64,000 nucleotides of DNA from Afipia sp. (GCA_024508675.1 JANINQ010000005.1:62001-126000), one strand, 5' to 3'; counted from the stretch's first letter, positions 44,221 to 53,816 are shown. The notes: generated by a model from the sequence alone, not told the origin. Made by a program: numbers and translations.

Positions 44221-46365
44221 GTGACTCTCTCTTCCAAATCGTTTCTTCCGTCCGCGGCGCTCGGACTGTCTTTCGCTGCGGCCTGCCTTGCAGGCACCGC
44301 GCTCGTCAGCCCTGCCCTCGCGCAGGACGCCAGCGCCGCATTGCCGGCGATCAACGTCGATGCGACGCGTCTGGTCGGCACGGGTGGTAATGCAGGCAGC
44401 AAGACGGGCGCTCCCGCCAACAGCATCGGCATTGTCGGTGCATCGACAACCGTCATCACCGCGGAAGACATCGCGCGCGCGCCCGGCCAGACTGTTCAAG
44501 ACGTGCTGGCCACAGTACCAGGTGTACAACTCAGAAATCTTTATGGCGGCGTAAACGGCGCGGGTAGCGTCGTTGACATGCGAGGTTTCGGCGCTTTCGC
44601 TTCCGCCAACACACTGATCCTCATCAATGGACGGCGTGTTAACGACATTGACCTTGCGGGTGTCGATCTATCCACGATTCCACTCCAATCGATCGAGCGC
44701 ATTGAAGTTACAAAGGGTAATAGCGGGGCAGTCCTTTACGGTGACAACGCCATCGGAGGCATCATCAATATTGTTACCAAGACCGGTGCCAGCAGCGGCA
44801 AGCCAATTTCGATGCGCACCGAAGCCGGCGTCGGATCGTTGAATCAGCGTCTCGGCAATGTTTCCGCAAGTATCAACGCCGGTCCATGGTCCTCTTCGGT
44901 GTTCGGCAACGCTGTTTCGTCCGATGGCTATCGCGTCAACAACGCCCTGCGGCAGACGAATGGTGTCGGCGAGGTTCGCTATTCGACGCCTGATTTCAGC
45001 GCCTTCCTGAATCTGTCGGCCGATAACCAGAGCCTTGGTCTGCCCGGAGGAAGAGCGACGAGCGAATTTGGCACTGGCATCAATCGCCTTGCGACTGATC
45101 CACGCGGAGCGGCCACGCCCTTCGACCACGCCGATAAACAAGGGAAGAATGCAACCGCCGGCTTCACCAAATCGCTGTGGGACGGCGCAGAATTGATTGT
45201 CGATGGCGGCGTGCGCGACAAGCAGCAGCAGGGTTCATTTCCTGGAGACCTTCCCCTCAGTCCGTTTAACGCGCGCTACGTCGACACATCCTTGCAAACC
45301 TGGTCGATCACACCGCGTCTAAGCATCAAGAATTCTTTCTTCGGCCTGCGTTCGAATATCCTGACCGGCGTCGATTATTACGACTCGGTATACGGCTCGA
45401 ACCGAAGCCGCTATGCGGGCGATGCACCGACCCACGTCTACAATATGAAACAGCAGACCCTTGCTGGTTACTGGCAGCAGACGATCGGGCTTCTTCCCAG
45501 CACCGACTTCTCATACGGCGGTCGAATTCAAAACACGAAACTGCAGGCCAGAGACAGGCTCGACATGTCGGCGCCAAACTGGTTTGGCGATCCCCAGGCA
45601 TCTCCGCTCAATACCGACGAGACAAATCACGCTCTTCACGTCGGCATCGAACACCGTATCAACGACAATTTCGCTGTCTTTGCGCGCGCCGCACAGGCGT
45701 TCCGTACGCCGAATGTCGATGAACGGATCGGATCAGGTCCGTTCTTTGCGCCTGGCACGTTCGATCTGAAAACACAAACCTCCTACGATGTAGAAGGCGG
45801 CATCCGCATCCATGGCGGCCCGCTCGATATTCAATCGAGCTATTACGATATGCGGCTGAAAAACGAGATCCACTTCAGCCCCGCGCTGTTCTACAACATC
45901 AATCTTGACCCTACTCATCGTTACGGCAGCGAAACCAGCGCAACGCTGCGCGCCAGCGATACCGTCCGCCTCAAGGGTGGCTTCGCCTATACGCGCGCTG
46001 TCTTCTCCGAAGGTCCATTTGCCGGAAACGACGTTCCTCTCGTATCGCGCATCACCGCCTATGGCGGTGTGTCCTGGGACGTGTGGCAGCGCTATCTCGT
46101 GTTCGATGCAACCGTACGCTATTGGGGAGCACGGCGGATGGACAATGACCAACGCAACTTCCAGCCGCTCATTCCAGCAAACGCAACCGTCGATCTCAAG
46201 CTCAGCGGCGAATACGATCGGTTCTTCTGGTCGTTCAGCGTCAATAATCTTTTTGACGTCCTGACCTACGATTACGCCATCGCGAGCGCATCAACGTACG
46301 GCTCATTCAATGCTTATCCCTTGCCGGGTCGCACTTACATGCTCAAGGCCGGCATGACCTTCTAA
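44221..46365 (+). CDS. TonB-dependent outer-membrane receptor, probably for cobalamin
   Basis: This outer-membrane receptor has a signal peptide (about 1-34, ending SPALAQ), a plug domain with the landmarks TVQDVLATVPGVQLRN, LILINGRRVNDIDLAG and VLYGDNAIGGIINIVTK, and a 22-strand barrel ending in MTF with C-terminal Phe. GTG 44221 gives 714 residues and places a proper signal peptide at the start; the frame is open to 44086 but the extra residues do not look like a leader. The riboswitch just upstream makes cobalamin or a cobinamide-like corrinoid the likely cargo (BtuB role). No btuCDF or cob genes are adjacent. Confidence 0.92.
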   Translation: MTLSSKSFLPSAALGLSFAAACLAGTALVSPALAQDASAALPAINVDATRLVGTGGNAGSKTGAPANSIGIVGASTTVITAEDIARAPGQTVQDVLATVPGVQLRNLYGGVNGAGSVVDMRGFGAFASANTLILINGRRVNDIDLAGVDLSTIPLQSIERIEVTKGNSGAVLYGDNAIGGIINIVTKTGASSGKPISMRTEAGVGSLNQRLGNVSASINAGPWSSSVFGNAVSSDGYRVNNALRQTNGVGEVRYSTPDFSAFLNLSADNQSLGLPGGRATSEFGTGINRLATDPRGAATPFDHADKQGKNATAGFTKSLWDGAELIVDGGVRDKQQQGSFPGDLPLSPFNARYVDTSLQTWSITPRLSIKNSFFGLRSNILTGVDYYDSVYGSNRSRYAGDAPTHVYNMKQQTLAGYWQQTIGLLPSTDFSYGGRIQNTKLQARDRLDMSAPNWFGDPQASPLNTDETNHALHVGIEHRINDNFAVFARAAQAFRTPNVDERIGSGPFFAPGTFDLKTQTSYDVEGGIRIHGGPLDIQSSYYDMRLKNEIHFSPALFYNINLDPTHRYGSETSATLRASDTVRLKGGFAYTRAVFSEGPFAGNDVPLVSRITAYGGVSWDVWQRYLVFDATVRYWGARRMDNDQRNFQPLIPANATVDLKLSGEYDRFFWSFSVNNLFDVLTYDYAIASASTYGSFNAYPLPGRTYMLKAGMTF

Positions 46366-46392
46366 CTCTCAATACCGCCTCCAAAAACAGCC

Positions 46393-46434
46393 CGGCCTGC
46401 ATTCATCTTGCGATGAGTGCAGGCCGTTCTTCTT
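46393..46434 (+). terminator. Terminator of the TonB receptor gene
   Basis: The stem cggcctgcattcatc/gatgagtgcaggccg (one mispair, loop of four) is followed by TTCTTCTTT. Confidence 0.85.
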
Positions 46435-46493
46435 TCCGTAACCGCTTCGATGCGGGGGCTATGCAATAGCGGCCACGGAAATATCCATTCCGG

Positions 46494-46745
46494 TCAGATG
46501 TGGCGATGCTTCTTCACGATCACGACCTTGTGGCCGTGGCTGCGATGATGCTTGTTCCAGCCATGGTGGCGGTGATGGCGATGCTTCTTCACCACGACAG
46601 CCTGCGCGTGAGCCTTCGCAACCGACGGCTTGACCACGATGGTCTTGGTCACCGGGCCGCGCTCGGTCTTGATAACGGTCGCAGCCATCGCAGGCGCGGC
46701 GAGCATCGAAGCGGCAACCAGGGCTGCGGAAATTGTCTTCAACAT
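46494..46745 (-). CDS. Small exported His/Lys-rich protein
   Basis: ATG 46745 gives 83 residues with a signal peptide (MLKTISAALVAASMLAAPAM, cleavage after AMA) and a mature part dominated by His, Lys and Arg in two clusters (KKHRHHRHHGWNKHHRSHGH and VVIVKKHRHI). It could bind metal (Ni, Zn, Cu) or polyanions, judging from composition only. Confidence 0.65.
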   Translation of the reverse strand: MLKTISAALVAASMLAAPAMAATVIKTERGPVTKTIVVKPSVAKAHAQAVVVKKHRHHRHHGWNKHHRSHGHKVVIVKKHRHI

Positions 46746-47022
46746 CGGATATCTCCTGTTTCCTGCGATCGGGCGGTGGCCGGTCGAGAGGCCGGGTGCC
46801 GATCGTCGCAATCAGGCTAGGTCCGCCGCACTGAACTCAATCTGAAGCGCGTTCGCGGTTTCCGTTCATCTGCATGAAAATTTGGTCATCCGGCCGGATG
46901 GCGGATCGGCCGGAAATCGCCGGAATTATGACAGCGGCTCGCGGGAATGTTTGAACCCTTCGGGTGTTCAATGCGTACAGACAAGGTAGGATTGTTGATC
47001 CGGACCATCGGGAGGCTTTGAA

Positions 47023-47568
47023 ATGAGCAACTTGACTCTGAGGCAGATTTCTCTGGCGCTTCTTGTTTCGGCATGCGTCGCCGCGCCTTCCATCGTTCAA
47101 GCCGCACCGTCCGACACCCCCTCGCCTCCGCCCCCTCCGGCGTCCGACACCAAGTCGCAGCCCAAGGACAAGAAGAGCGAGAAGAAATCGTCGCTCGACA
47201 GTCCGGCTTTCCTGCAAGGCTATCGCGCGGCCTATGCCACGATCTACGAGCGCAACGAATATGCCGCCGCGGTCGATCAACTCAAGGCGCTGGGTCAGGA
47301 CGACCGCGCCGATGTCGCCAATCTGATCGGCTATTCCTATCGCAAGCTCGGCAACTACGAGCTGGCCAGCGTCTGGTATGAGCGTGCGCTGAAGGCTGAC
47401 CCCAATCATGTCCGCACCTGGCAGTATTACGGCCTATGGCAGGTCGAACAGGGCAACCGCGAGCAGGCCAAACATCACCTCGCAAAGATCGAAACTCTGG
47501 CTGGCCGCGACAGCGCCGAATATCAGTCGCTGGCCTCCGCGCTCACCACCGGCCGTACCTCGTACTGA
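47023..47568 (+). CDS. Exported TPR-repeat protein
   Basis: This 181-residue protein has a signal peptide (about 1-26, ending SIVQAAPS), a low-complexity Pro/Lys/Ser linker (about 27-58), and two to three tetratricopeptide-like helical pairs: YATIYERNEYAAAVDQLKAL, VANLIGYSYRKLGNYELASV and YERALKADPNHVRTWQYYG. It probably acts as a periplasmic protein-protein adaptor. GGAGG precedes the ATG. A hairpin follows it. Confidence 0.82.
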   Translation: MSNLTLRQISLALLVSACVAAPSIVQAAPSDTPSPPPPPASDTKSQPKDKKSEKKSSLDSPAFLQGYRAAYATIYERNEYAAAVDQLKALGQDDRADVANLIGYSYRKLGNYELASVWYERALKADPNHVRTWQYYGLWQVEQGNREQAKHHLAKIETLAGRDSAEYQSLASALTTGRTSY

Positions 47569-47607
47569 TCCGATCACGGTTAACCGGCCCCGTTAACCGG
47601 CAAATTC

Positions 47608-47645
47608 GGCCCCGCAAACCGGCAATTGCCACGCGGGGCTGTTTT
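47608..47645 (+). terminator. Probable terminator of the TPR gene
   Basis: An 8-bp stem (47608-47615 with 47633-47640, one G-T pair) holding an internal ccggcaattgcca is followed by GTTTTG. Confidence 0.5.
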
Positions 47646-47735
47646 GCGTGGCCTGATCGCGCCTCGACAAGCCCCGGAAACCTCGTATAGACGAAGCCCG
47701 CGCGCCGCAGCTTTTGGCGCGTTCCGAGGGCTGCC

Positions 47736-48527
47736 ATGACGACGCCAGTGAAGCACGAAAGGAAATACGAGCGGATCGCCTTCGTGGCCGGTCCGAGCGC
47801 GGAGGCCCAGCAGGCCCTCGCCCAGCTCGTCGCGGCTTATGGCAACCATCCTTCCGACAAGGCCGATGTCGTGGTGGCGCTCGGCGGCGACGGTCTGATG
47901 CTGCAGACGCTGCACCGGCACATGCGTTCCGGCATCCCGATCTATGGCATGCACCGCGGCACCGTCGGCTTCCTGATGAACGAGTTTAGCCAGCACTCGC
48001 TGATCGAGCGGCTGGAAGCGGCGAAGCTCACCGTCATCAACCCTCTCCTGATGCGCGCCACCGACATTCACGGCAAGGTGCACATCCATCACGCCATCAA
48101 TGAAGTTTCGCTGTTCCGGCAGACCCATCAGGCCGCGCGGCTGCGCATTCTTGTCGATGAACATGAGCGCATGGCGGAGCTGGTCGCGGACGGCATCATG
48201 GTGGCTACCCCCGCCGGATCGACCGCCTACAACCTGTCCGCACAGGGTCCGATCCTGCCGATCAACGCCGCGCTGCTGGCGCTGACCCCGATCAGCCCGT
48301 TCCGCCCCCGCCGCTGGCGCGGCGCGCTGCTGCCGAACACCGCCTTCGTGGTGTTCGAGGTGCTCGAATCCGACAAGCGCCCCGTCGCTGCCGTCGCCGA
48401 TCACGACGAGGCCCGCGACGTCCAGCGCGTCGAGATCATCGCCGACAAGACCATCTCGATCCGCATGCTGTTCGACCCCGGCCACAGCCTGGAAGAACGG
48501 ATTCTCAGCGAGCAGTTCGGGTTCTGA
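47736..48527 (+). CDS. nadK: NAD kinase
   Basis: This 263-residue ATP-NAD kinase makes NADP from NAD. Motifs are [13 protein letters not shown] (GGDG at 50-53), the [10 protein letters not shown] segment, the NE motif in INEVSLFRQ, and [19 protein letters not shown], all as expected for the bacterial family. It is a single gene followed by the response regulator gene 113 bases later. Confidence 0.96.
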   Translation: MTTPVKHERKYERIAFVAGPSAEAQQALAQLVAAYGNHPSDKADVVVALGGDGLMLQTLHRHMRSGIPIYGMHRGTVGFLMNEFSQHSLIERLEAAKLTVINPLLMRATDIHGKVHIHHAINEVSLFRQTHQAARLRILVDEHERMAELVADGIMVATPAGSTAYNLSAQGPILPINAALLALTPISPFRPRRWRGALLPNTAFVVFEVLESDKRPVAAVADHDEARDVQRVEIIADKTISIRMLFDPGHSLEERILSEQFGF

Positions 48528-48640
48528 CCCCTTCCCGGATACCGGCGGCGGCTGGTTTGGATAACCATTCGTTAAGCGCGCCTGCATATAGTTAATGCGA
48601 GGTGTACCCTGTTTTCCGGGTGCGCCATCTCGGGCTGCGC

Positions 48641-49186
48641 ATGGTCATCATCGACTTCAACAAGCTGCGGTTTCTGGTGTGCGACGACAACGCGCATATG
48701 CGGCGCATTCTGCGCACGCTGCTGCATTCGTTCGGCGCGCGCGAAGTCTATGAGGCCGAGGACGGCGCTACCGCGCTCGAAATGTATTCGCACTATGTGC
48801 CCGACATCGTCATCACCGACTGGGCGATGCCGATTTTCGACGGGCTCGAACTCGCGCAGATGATCCGGCAGCCGGAAGGCGTCGGCAATCCCTACGCCCC
48901 GATCATCATGCTCACCGGCCATTCGGAGAAGCGCCGTGTCATGGTGGCGCGCGATGCCGGCGTCACGGAATTCCTCGCCAAGCCGATCTCGGCCAAGGGC
49001 CTTTACCAGCGCATTCTCAATGTCGTGGCCAATCCACGGCCCTTCATTAAAACCAAGCATTACTTCGGACCGGATCGCCGCCGCAACGTCAACGCCGCCT
49101 ATATCGGCGTCGAACGCCGCAACGGTGGCCGCGCGGAAGTCATGCAGCAGCCATCGCTGCTCGATAAAGCCCGTTCCGGGAATTAG
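48641..49186 (+). CDS. Single-domain response regulator with basic C-terminal tail
   Basis: This is a CheY-like receiver (about residues 8-128) with acidic pocket DD at 15-16, phospho-acceptor Asp60 in DIVITDWAMP, and Lys in EFLAKPIS. It continues with about 50 residues containing YFGPDRRR and YIGVERRNGG. ATG 48641 gives 181 residues; a GTG at 48602 would add 13. It is followed 8 bases later by an Hpt-domain gene, forming a likely phosphorelay pair. The kinase is not in the immediate neighbourhood. Confidence 0.88.
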   Translation: MVIIDFNKLRFLVCDDNAHMRRILRTLLHSFGAREVYEAEDGATALEMYSHYVPDIVITDWAMPIFDGLELAQMIRQPEGVGNPYAPIIMLTGHSEKRRVMVARDAGVTEFLAKPISAKGLYQRILNVVANPRPFIKTKHYFGPDRRRNVNAAYIGVERRNGGRAEVMQQPSLLDKARSGN

Positions 49187-49194
49187 GAGACGCC

Positions 49195-49776
49195 ATGGCC
49201 CCCCGCAAACCGCCTACCGAGATCAAGGTCGAGACCTTTGCGGACCATCAGGTCATCTCGCAGCCCAATCCATTGCGCAAAATGGTGCGGTATGCCGAGG
49301 ACAACGAAGTGGACGATCCGGTCGCCCGCGCCGAAAAGGCGCTGGCCGACCTGTCCGGCGAATTCAAGGACTGGATGCAGGTGGAGTGCGACCGGCTGAG
49401 CGCGGCTTACGCTGCCATCGCACGCGACGGATATAACGGCGAAAACCGCGAAGAGCTTTTTCGCGCGGCACACGACATCAAGGGTGGCGCCGCGACATTC
49501 GGTTTTCCCACCGCCGCCGCTGCCGCCGAAAGCCTGTGCCGGATCATCGAACACGCGCCGGATCTCGCTCAGGTGCCGGGCGACCTGGTCAAGCATCACG
49601 TGAACGCAATTCAAGCCATCTACCGCGAACAATCACGGATCAATGCCGTCGGCATGGCGGATGAACTCAGTCAGAAACTGCGCGGCGTGGCAGACGAATA
49701 TCTGATCCACGTCAATCGCGACCGCCCCGAGCATCTCGAAGCGATCATGTCGCCGAGCATCGTTCCGGAAGGCTGA
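49195..49776 (+). CDS. Histidine phosphotransfer (Hpt) domain protein
   Basis: This 193-residue protein has an Hpt four-helix bundle (about 75-175). The phospho-accepting residue is His93 in FRAAHDIKGGAATFGF. The N-terminal 45 residues are polar and may be disordered. It begins 8 bases after the response regulator and is probably co-translated. It should pass phosphate to or from the partner receiver. Confidence 0.88.
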   Translation: MAPRKPPTEIKVETFADHQVISQPNPLRKMVRYAEDNEVDDPVARAEKALADLSGEFKDWMQVECDRLSAAYAAIARDGYNGENREELFRAAHDIKGGAATFGFPTAAAAAESLCRIIEHAPDLAQVPGDLVKHHVNAIQAIYREQSRINAVGMADELSQKLRGVADEYLIHVNRDRPEHLEAIMSPSIVPEG

Positions 49777-49787
49777 ATACGCTCGAT

Positions 49788-49911
49788 GTCGTCCCGGCGA
49801 AGGCCGGGACCCATAACCACTTGACGTGATGATGGAGCAGGAAGGTGCTCTGGCATCTTCCCTCAAAGTGAAAATTCAGGGAATCTGGGTCCCGGCCTTC
49901 GCCGGGACGAC
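49788..49911. repeat. Palindromic intergenic repeat pair (tccCGGCGAAGGCCGGGA type)
   Basis: Two copies of a 26-base palindromic unit (gtcccggcgaaggccgggac core) face each other at 49788-49813 and 49886-49911, an inverted arrangement around about 70 bases. Similar units are scattered through Bradyrhizobium-type genomes. Confidence 0.75.
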
Positions 49912-49932
49912 GCCATTTTTGACTTTAGTCCG

Positions 49933-51495
49933 CTACGCAGCGATCCGCCGCTCGTAGTAATAATTGCGGTCAAAGCGGTCGTACCCGTCATACCGATCCA
50001 TGGCAGTATCAACGTAGTTCTGCACAGAGACGTCATCGCGCTGCACGTATTCTTCTGCCCGCACATTGTCATGATAGAGCGGATCGGAATTCACCACTGC
50101 ATATGTATCGCGCGTTGCGTACTCGCCTGCCGCGGCATAGTCGTCGATGTAACGAGGGGTCTCGATCTGATCGCGATATTGCGGATGGTCTGTATAGGTG
50201 TCGTAAGTATTTTCGGTTTCGTACGTGTCGCAGGTCTCGTAGTCCTCGGACGCCTCGTAAACATCGTCGGCGTTATACGCATTCACGGCGTCGGCAGCCT
50301 GATATGCCTCGTAACCGCCCGCCTCTTCTACAGCTTGCGCACTCAGCGCGCCGACAAAATCATCCGCTGCGAGATCGTCGCAGAACAGGCGCGCTTCCTC
50401 TCGCGCCGATTCCGTCGCAAAGCGACGCAGCAGGAGCAGCAGCGGCTCCGCGACGGTTTCCGAGGTTTCGCACTGGGTCAGCACGCGCTCGACCATGCGG
50501 CGGCGAAGCCGGGTCGCGCCGCCTACGCTGCCAATGAAGCCGACCTCGCTGGACGCTTCGAGCGCCACACGGAACGCGCGATAGGTCGAGGCCGGCAACC
50601 CCGCCTTCGCCAGCAGCGCGTTCAGGCTCGCGCCACCCCGGTCGTGAACGATCGCGGCCACGCGGCTGCGCGATAGCCCGGACAGATCGACCAGCGCTTC
50701 CTCGAACAGCTCGATATTGCCGGACAGCAGCGCCCGCAGGATCAGCCCCGCATTGAGCTGGCCGATGGACCGCAAATGAGCGACGAGCGCGGCGAGATCG
50801 GCACCGCGAGTCTGGGCGGCGATGTTGACGGTGGAACGCTCCATTGCCTCGTCGGCAATGCGGCGCGCACGATCCGGCTTGAGCCAGTCGCGTGCGGTCA
50901 CGAGCTGCGTCAACGTGTCGGAGAGTTTCTGCGCGAGGCTGAGGCGAACTGCAGCAGACAGATCGTCCATGGTCAGCAGCGCTTCGCGAATGGCTGCCAG
51001 ATGCCCGTGCCGCTCGGCGATGCGCGCCACCGAGAATGGCGCAAGCTGCGCAGCGCGGTTTTCAATCAGTTCGAGCGTCGATGACGGACAGCCGACTTCC
51101 GCGATGGCCGCGCAGATCGACGGCGGCAGATCGAAGCGGCGCGCGATGGCGCACTGTGTCTCGGCATTTCCGGTCGCGACAATGTCCACCAGATCGGAAT
51201 CGAGCAGCAGCGGCGAGTGTTCGAGAATGGGAACCGCAACGGAAGCCTGATCGACGGCGAGTGCCGCGATGATCGCGGGCGGCGCATCCATCGAATGGGC
51301 GAAAACTTCCGCCATCGCCTGCCGCACCAGCGGCGAGGCATCGTCGAGGAGCATCAGCAGCGCGCCTTCGGCGGCCGCGCGATCATCCTCGGACAAATCC
51401 GACTGGAGCCAGGCGCGCGCCAGACATCGCGTCGCCTCTGCACGCTCCCCTGCTGGAGCAGTCCGAACCCAGGTAATAAACTGCCGAACGATCAT
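49933..51495 (-). CDS. DUF2336 protein with Tyr/Asp-rich C-terminal tail
   Basis: This 520-residue protein has a helical, HEAT-like DUF2336 region over about residues 1-385 (repeated motifs such as DDASPLVRQAMAEVFAHSM and LMLLDDASPLVRQAM). The last 131 residues (about 390-520) are a low-complexity acidic tail with about 21 Tyr and many Asp, Glu and Thr (TENTYDTYTDHPQYRDQIE, then DRYDGYDRFDRNYYYERR). DUF2336 proteins are alphaproteobacterial and of unknown role, thought to be linked to signalling. The gene is preceded by 221 bases with no obvious motif. Confidence 0.82.
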   Translation of the reverse strand: MIVRQFITWVRTAPAGERAEATRCLARAWLQSDLSEDDRAAAEGALLMLLDDASPLVRQAMAEVFAHSMDAPPAIIAALAVDQASVAVPILEHSPLLLDSDLVDIVATGNAETQCAIARRFDLPPSICAAIAEVGCPSSTLELIENRAAQLAPFSVARIAERHGHLAAIREALLTMDDLSAAVRLSLAQKLSDTLTQLVTARDWLKPDRARRIADEAMERSTVNIAAQTRGADLAALVAHLRSIGQLNAGLILRALLSGNIELFEEALVDLSGLSRSRVAAIVHDRGGASLNALLAKAGLPASTYRAFRVALEASSEVGFIGSVGGATRLRRRMVERVLTQCETSETVAEPLLLLLRRFATESAREEARLFCDDLAADDFVGALSAQAVEEAGGYEAYQAADAVNAYNADDVYEASEDYETCDTYETENTYDTYTDHPQYRDQIETPRYIDDYAAAGEYATRDTYAVVNSDPLYHDNVRAEEYVQRDDVSVQNYVDTAMDRYDGYDRFDRNYYYERRIAA

Positions 51496-51716
51496 GGGTG
51501 TTCCGGCTTACGCAACATGCCAAGGCACCGCGACGCGACGCCACTGTCAGAAACCGTAAACCATGACACTTAAGAAACCGTTCACCATAAACGGCTGCGT
51601 TTGTTGAGGTTTTGTTAACCCTGTTTTTCCGCAGATAGGAAGCGAAACTGAAGTGACGGATTCAATCGCAAAGCGAGTCGCAACAGGCACATGCGAGTCA
51701 AAGCTGACTCAAAACC

Positions 51717-52442
51717 TCAGCCATGAAACGCGCTCCAGAACATCGACAGACCCGCCACCAGCATCAAGGCTTCCATCAAATGATGGAAGTTCGCCGCGTT
51801 GATGTGCATGACCACACGCTTGGCGATAAACGCGCCGACGAACAGCGACGACCCTGCGACCAGCCCCTTGAAGATGATGTCCGGTGGCAGGGCATCGAGG
51901 CGCTGAAAGGTGATCGCCTTGCTGACATATACGGCCAGCGAGACGGCCGCTTCGGTTCCCAGCAACGGCCCTCTGATCAACCCGTAGGACACGAAGATCG
52001 GGACGGTCATCGGCCCGGTCGACGCCACGATGCCGGTGAGATAGCCCATCGCCGCTCCGATGATCGCAAGCGACCATAGCGGCAGCGTGAACTGGCGCGC
52101 ATGCATCCAGCGGCGGAACGGGATCATCAGAATGAAAAACGCGCCGATGGCGATGTCGACAAAGCCTGATGGCAGCGCAAGCAGCGTCCCTGCGCCAAGG
52201 GCGGCGGCGGGTATGCCGGGAAGCGAATAGACCACAACCGCGCGCCAGTCGATGTCACGCCACCATGCGAGGATGCGTGCGATGTTCGCCATGATCGCCG
52301 CGATGGCCATGATCGGCACCGCCTGCTTCGGGCCGAATGAATAGGCCAGCACCGGAAGCAGCATGATCGACGTACCGGTCCCGACGATGCCGCCGAGAAT
52401 ACCGGCAATCAGGCCGACGATGAGGATGAAGGCATAGATCAA
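51717..52442 (-). CDS. TSUP (TauE/SafE) family membrane transporter
   Basis: This 241-residue membrane protein has seven to eight hydrophobic segments and a TauE/SafE N-terminal pattern (GLIAGILGGIVGTGTSIMLLP). The repeat appears again at AIIGAAMGYLTGIVASTGPM. Members export sulfite, sulfoacetate or other small organosulfur anions. No neighbouring gene reveals the substrate. Confidence 0.88.
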   Translation of the reverse strand: MIYAFILIVGLIAGILGGIVGTGTSIMLLPVLAYSFGPKQAVPIMAIAAIMANIARILAWWRDIDWRAVVVYSLPGIPAAALGAGTLLALPSGFVDIAIGAFFILMIPFRRWMHARQFTLPLWSLAIIGAAMGYLTGIVASTGPMTVPIFVSYGLIRGPLLGTEAAVSLAVYVSKAITFQRLDALPPDIIFKGLVAGSSLFVGAFIAKRVVMHINAANFHHLMEALMLVAGLSMFWSAFHG

Positions 52443-52538
52443 GGGTGCAGATCCGGCGGTAAGACCGCCGAGGCTATGCCAGGCTGATGCGAGTCGCCTA
52501 TCGCGATCTGAAGGCTGCCGGGGATGGCTGGTGCGCGG

Positions 52539-53528
52539 TTATCCGCTGAAAACACCGGTCGAGTCGCTGAACAGCCCGAGCCCCTGCGGCGCGTCGGTCT
52601 TGCCCTTGCTGCCCGCCGGCAGCGGGTTGGTCAGGGCGGTGTTGTTGCCCCAGAGTTCACGCACGGCATTGGACACCGGCTCGGGGCGATCGCCGGTCTG
52701 GTACAGCGAGCGGAAAACCGGCTGCGCGGGGGTCTGCAGCGAAGCGACCTGACTCGTGGCCTCGGTTGGCGTGCGGGCCTGAGGAAAGCTCGAGAGATAG
52801 GCCGCGTTATCGACCGGCGCGGGCGCGGCGGCTACACGCGAAGCCGGCATCACACCGGCAGCGGCCATGGCCGTGCGTGCGGTCGGGGAATTCGCAGCGG
52901 CTTCATAACGCGAGGTCAAAACCGAATAGACCTGCGAAACGCTGCGTGCGCTGCCGTCGCGGTTGTAGAAGATGGAGCGGTTGGCCGCGGCGGCGCTCGG
53001 AAACATCGCGGGGCCCGACAGGCCGGGGCTGTCCTCCGCCTTCGAAATCAGCTTGGAGGCCCCGCTCACCCCCATGAAGTGCGCCATGTAGAGTTCGCTG
53101 TCGGTCGGGCGGCGGCCGATCATGCCGGTGAGCTTGAAGCTGTTGGACTGGGTCAGCACCCCTGCCATGGCGGCGTTGAGCGCAGGGTCGTCACGCAGCT
53201 TGAGGATTTCCTCGCGGGTGCCTGAATCCGCAACGGAATAACGGCCCGAGTCAGACTTTGTGATCGCATCGGCATATTTGCCATAGCCAAAGGCGTTGCC
53301 CGCCTCTTTCACTGTGCCGAGCCAGGTCTGTTCGATGAACTGATAAAGCCCCCGCGCCGAGGACGTCGAGGCCTGCGCCTTGGGGTTGAGGTTCGATTCG
53401 ATCTTCGCGGCCGAGATCAGATATTCGAAGCTCGCGCCGGTTGCGCTGGCGGCATTCTTGATCGCGCCCGCGATCTGCGCGCGTGCGGACTCCAGCCCCG
53501 AACCGATGGTGGTTGAATCGACAGCCAT
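52539..53528 (-). CDS. Lytic transglycosylase domain protein
   Basis: This 329-residue protein has an SLT-like lysozyme domain in the N-terminal part, with catalytic Glu44 in AAKIESNLNPKA and landmarks SSARGLYQFIEQTWLGT and MAHFMGVSGASKLI. The C-terminal 130 residues are Ala/Pro/Thr/Ser-rich. No clear signal peptide is seen (MAVDSTTIGSGLESARAQIA), so export would be by another route, such as a flagellar or other secretion system. It may remodel peptidoglycan for assembly of such a structure; this is inference. Confidence 0.85.
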   Translation of the reverse strand: MAVDSTTIGSGLESARAQIAGAIKNAASATGASFEYLISAAKIESNLNPKAQASTSSARGLYQFIEQTWLGTVKEAGNAFGYGKYADAITKSDSGRYSVADSGTREEILKLRDDPALNAAMAGVLTQSNSFKLTGMIGRRPTDSELYMAHFMGVSGASKLISKAEDSPGLSGPAMFPSAAAANRSIFYNRDGSARSVSQVYSVLTSRYEAAANSPTARTAMAAAGVMPASRVAAAPAPVDNAAYLSSFPQARTPTEATSQVASLQTPAQPVFRSLYQTGDRPEPVSNAVRELWGNNTALTNPLPAGSKGKTDAPQGLGLFSDSTGVFSG

Positions 53529-53675
53529 ATTGGTGCCCGCTCCCCAGGAACCAACTTTAGGGTGCCGCAGTTATGGTTAATGAATGGTTAATTTCGCCGA
53601 CCGGCGCAGGTTCGCGTTCGGCATAGGGCTGCCATGCGGCACCTACATGCCCGAAGGTCCGCGCTTTGCATTGTC

Positions 53676-53816
53676 ATGAGCATGATCAGCGCACTCAGCA
53701 TACCTGACGCGACATGGGCCTTTCTCGGGGTCATCGCCAGCCTACTGGTTACGTCGACCGCTCTGTTCTGGAGCATCGAGGACCAGCGCGCCAAGCGGCG
53801 TATTCCGAAGAAGTAA
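53676..53816 (+). CDS. Small single-TM protein (46 aa)
   Basis: MSMISALSIPDATWAFLGVI begins a 46-residue frame with a membrane helix (about 12-33) and a basic tail (DQRAKRRIPKK). A start at 53634 (14 residues longer) is possible. The Shine-Dalgarno is weak. Function unknown. Confidence 0.4.
   Translation: MSMISALSIPDATWAFLGVIASLLVTSTALFWSIEDQRAKRRIPKK

Noticed and set aside
46837..47409. A 190-codon minus-strand frame overlapping the TPR gene
   Set aside because: Overlaps the signal peptide and TPR region of a better-supported gene and lacks domain features.
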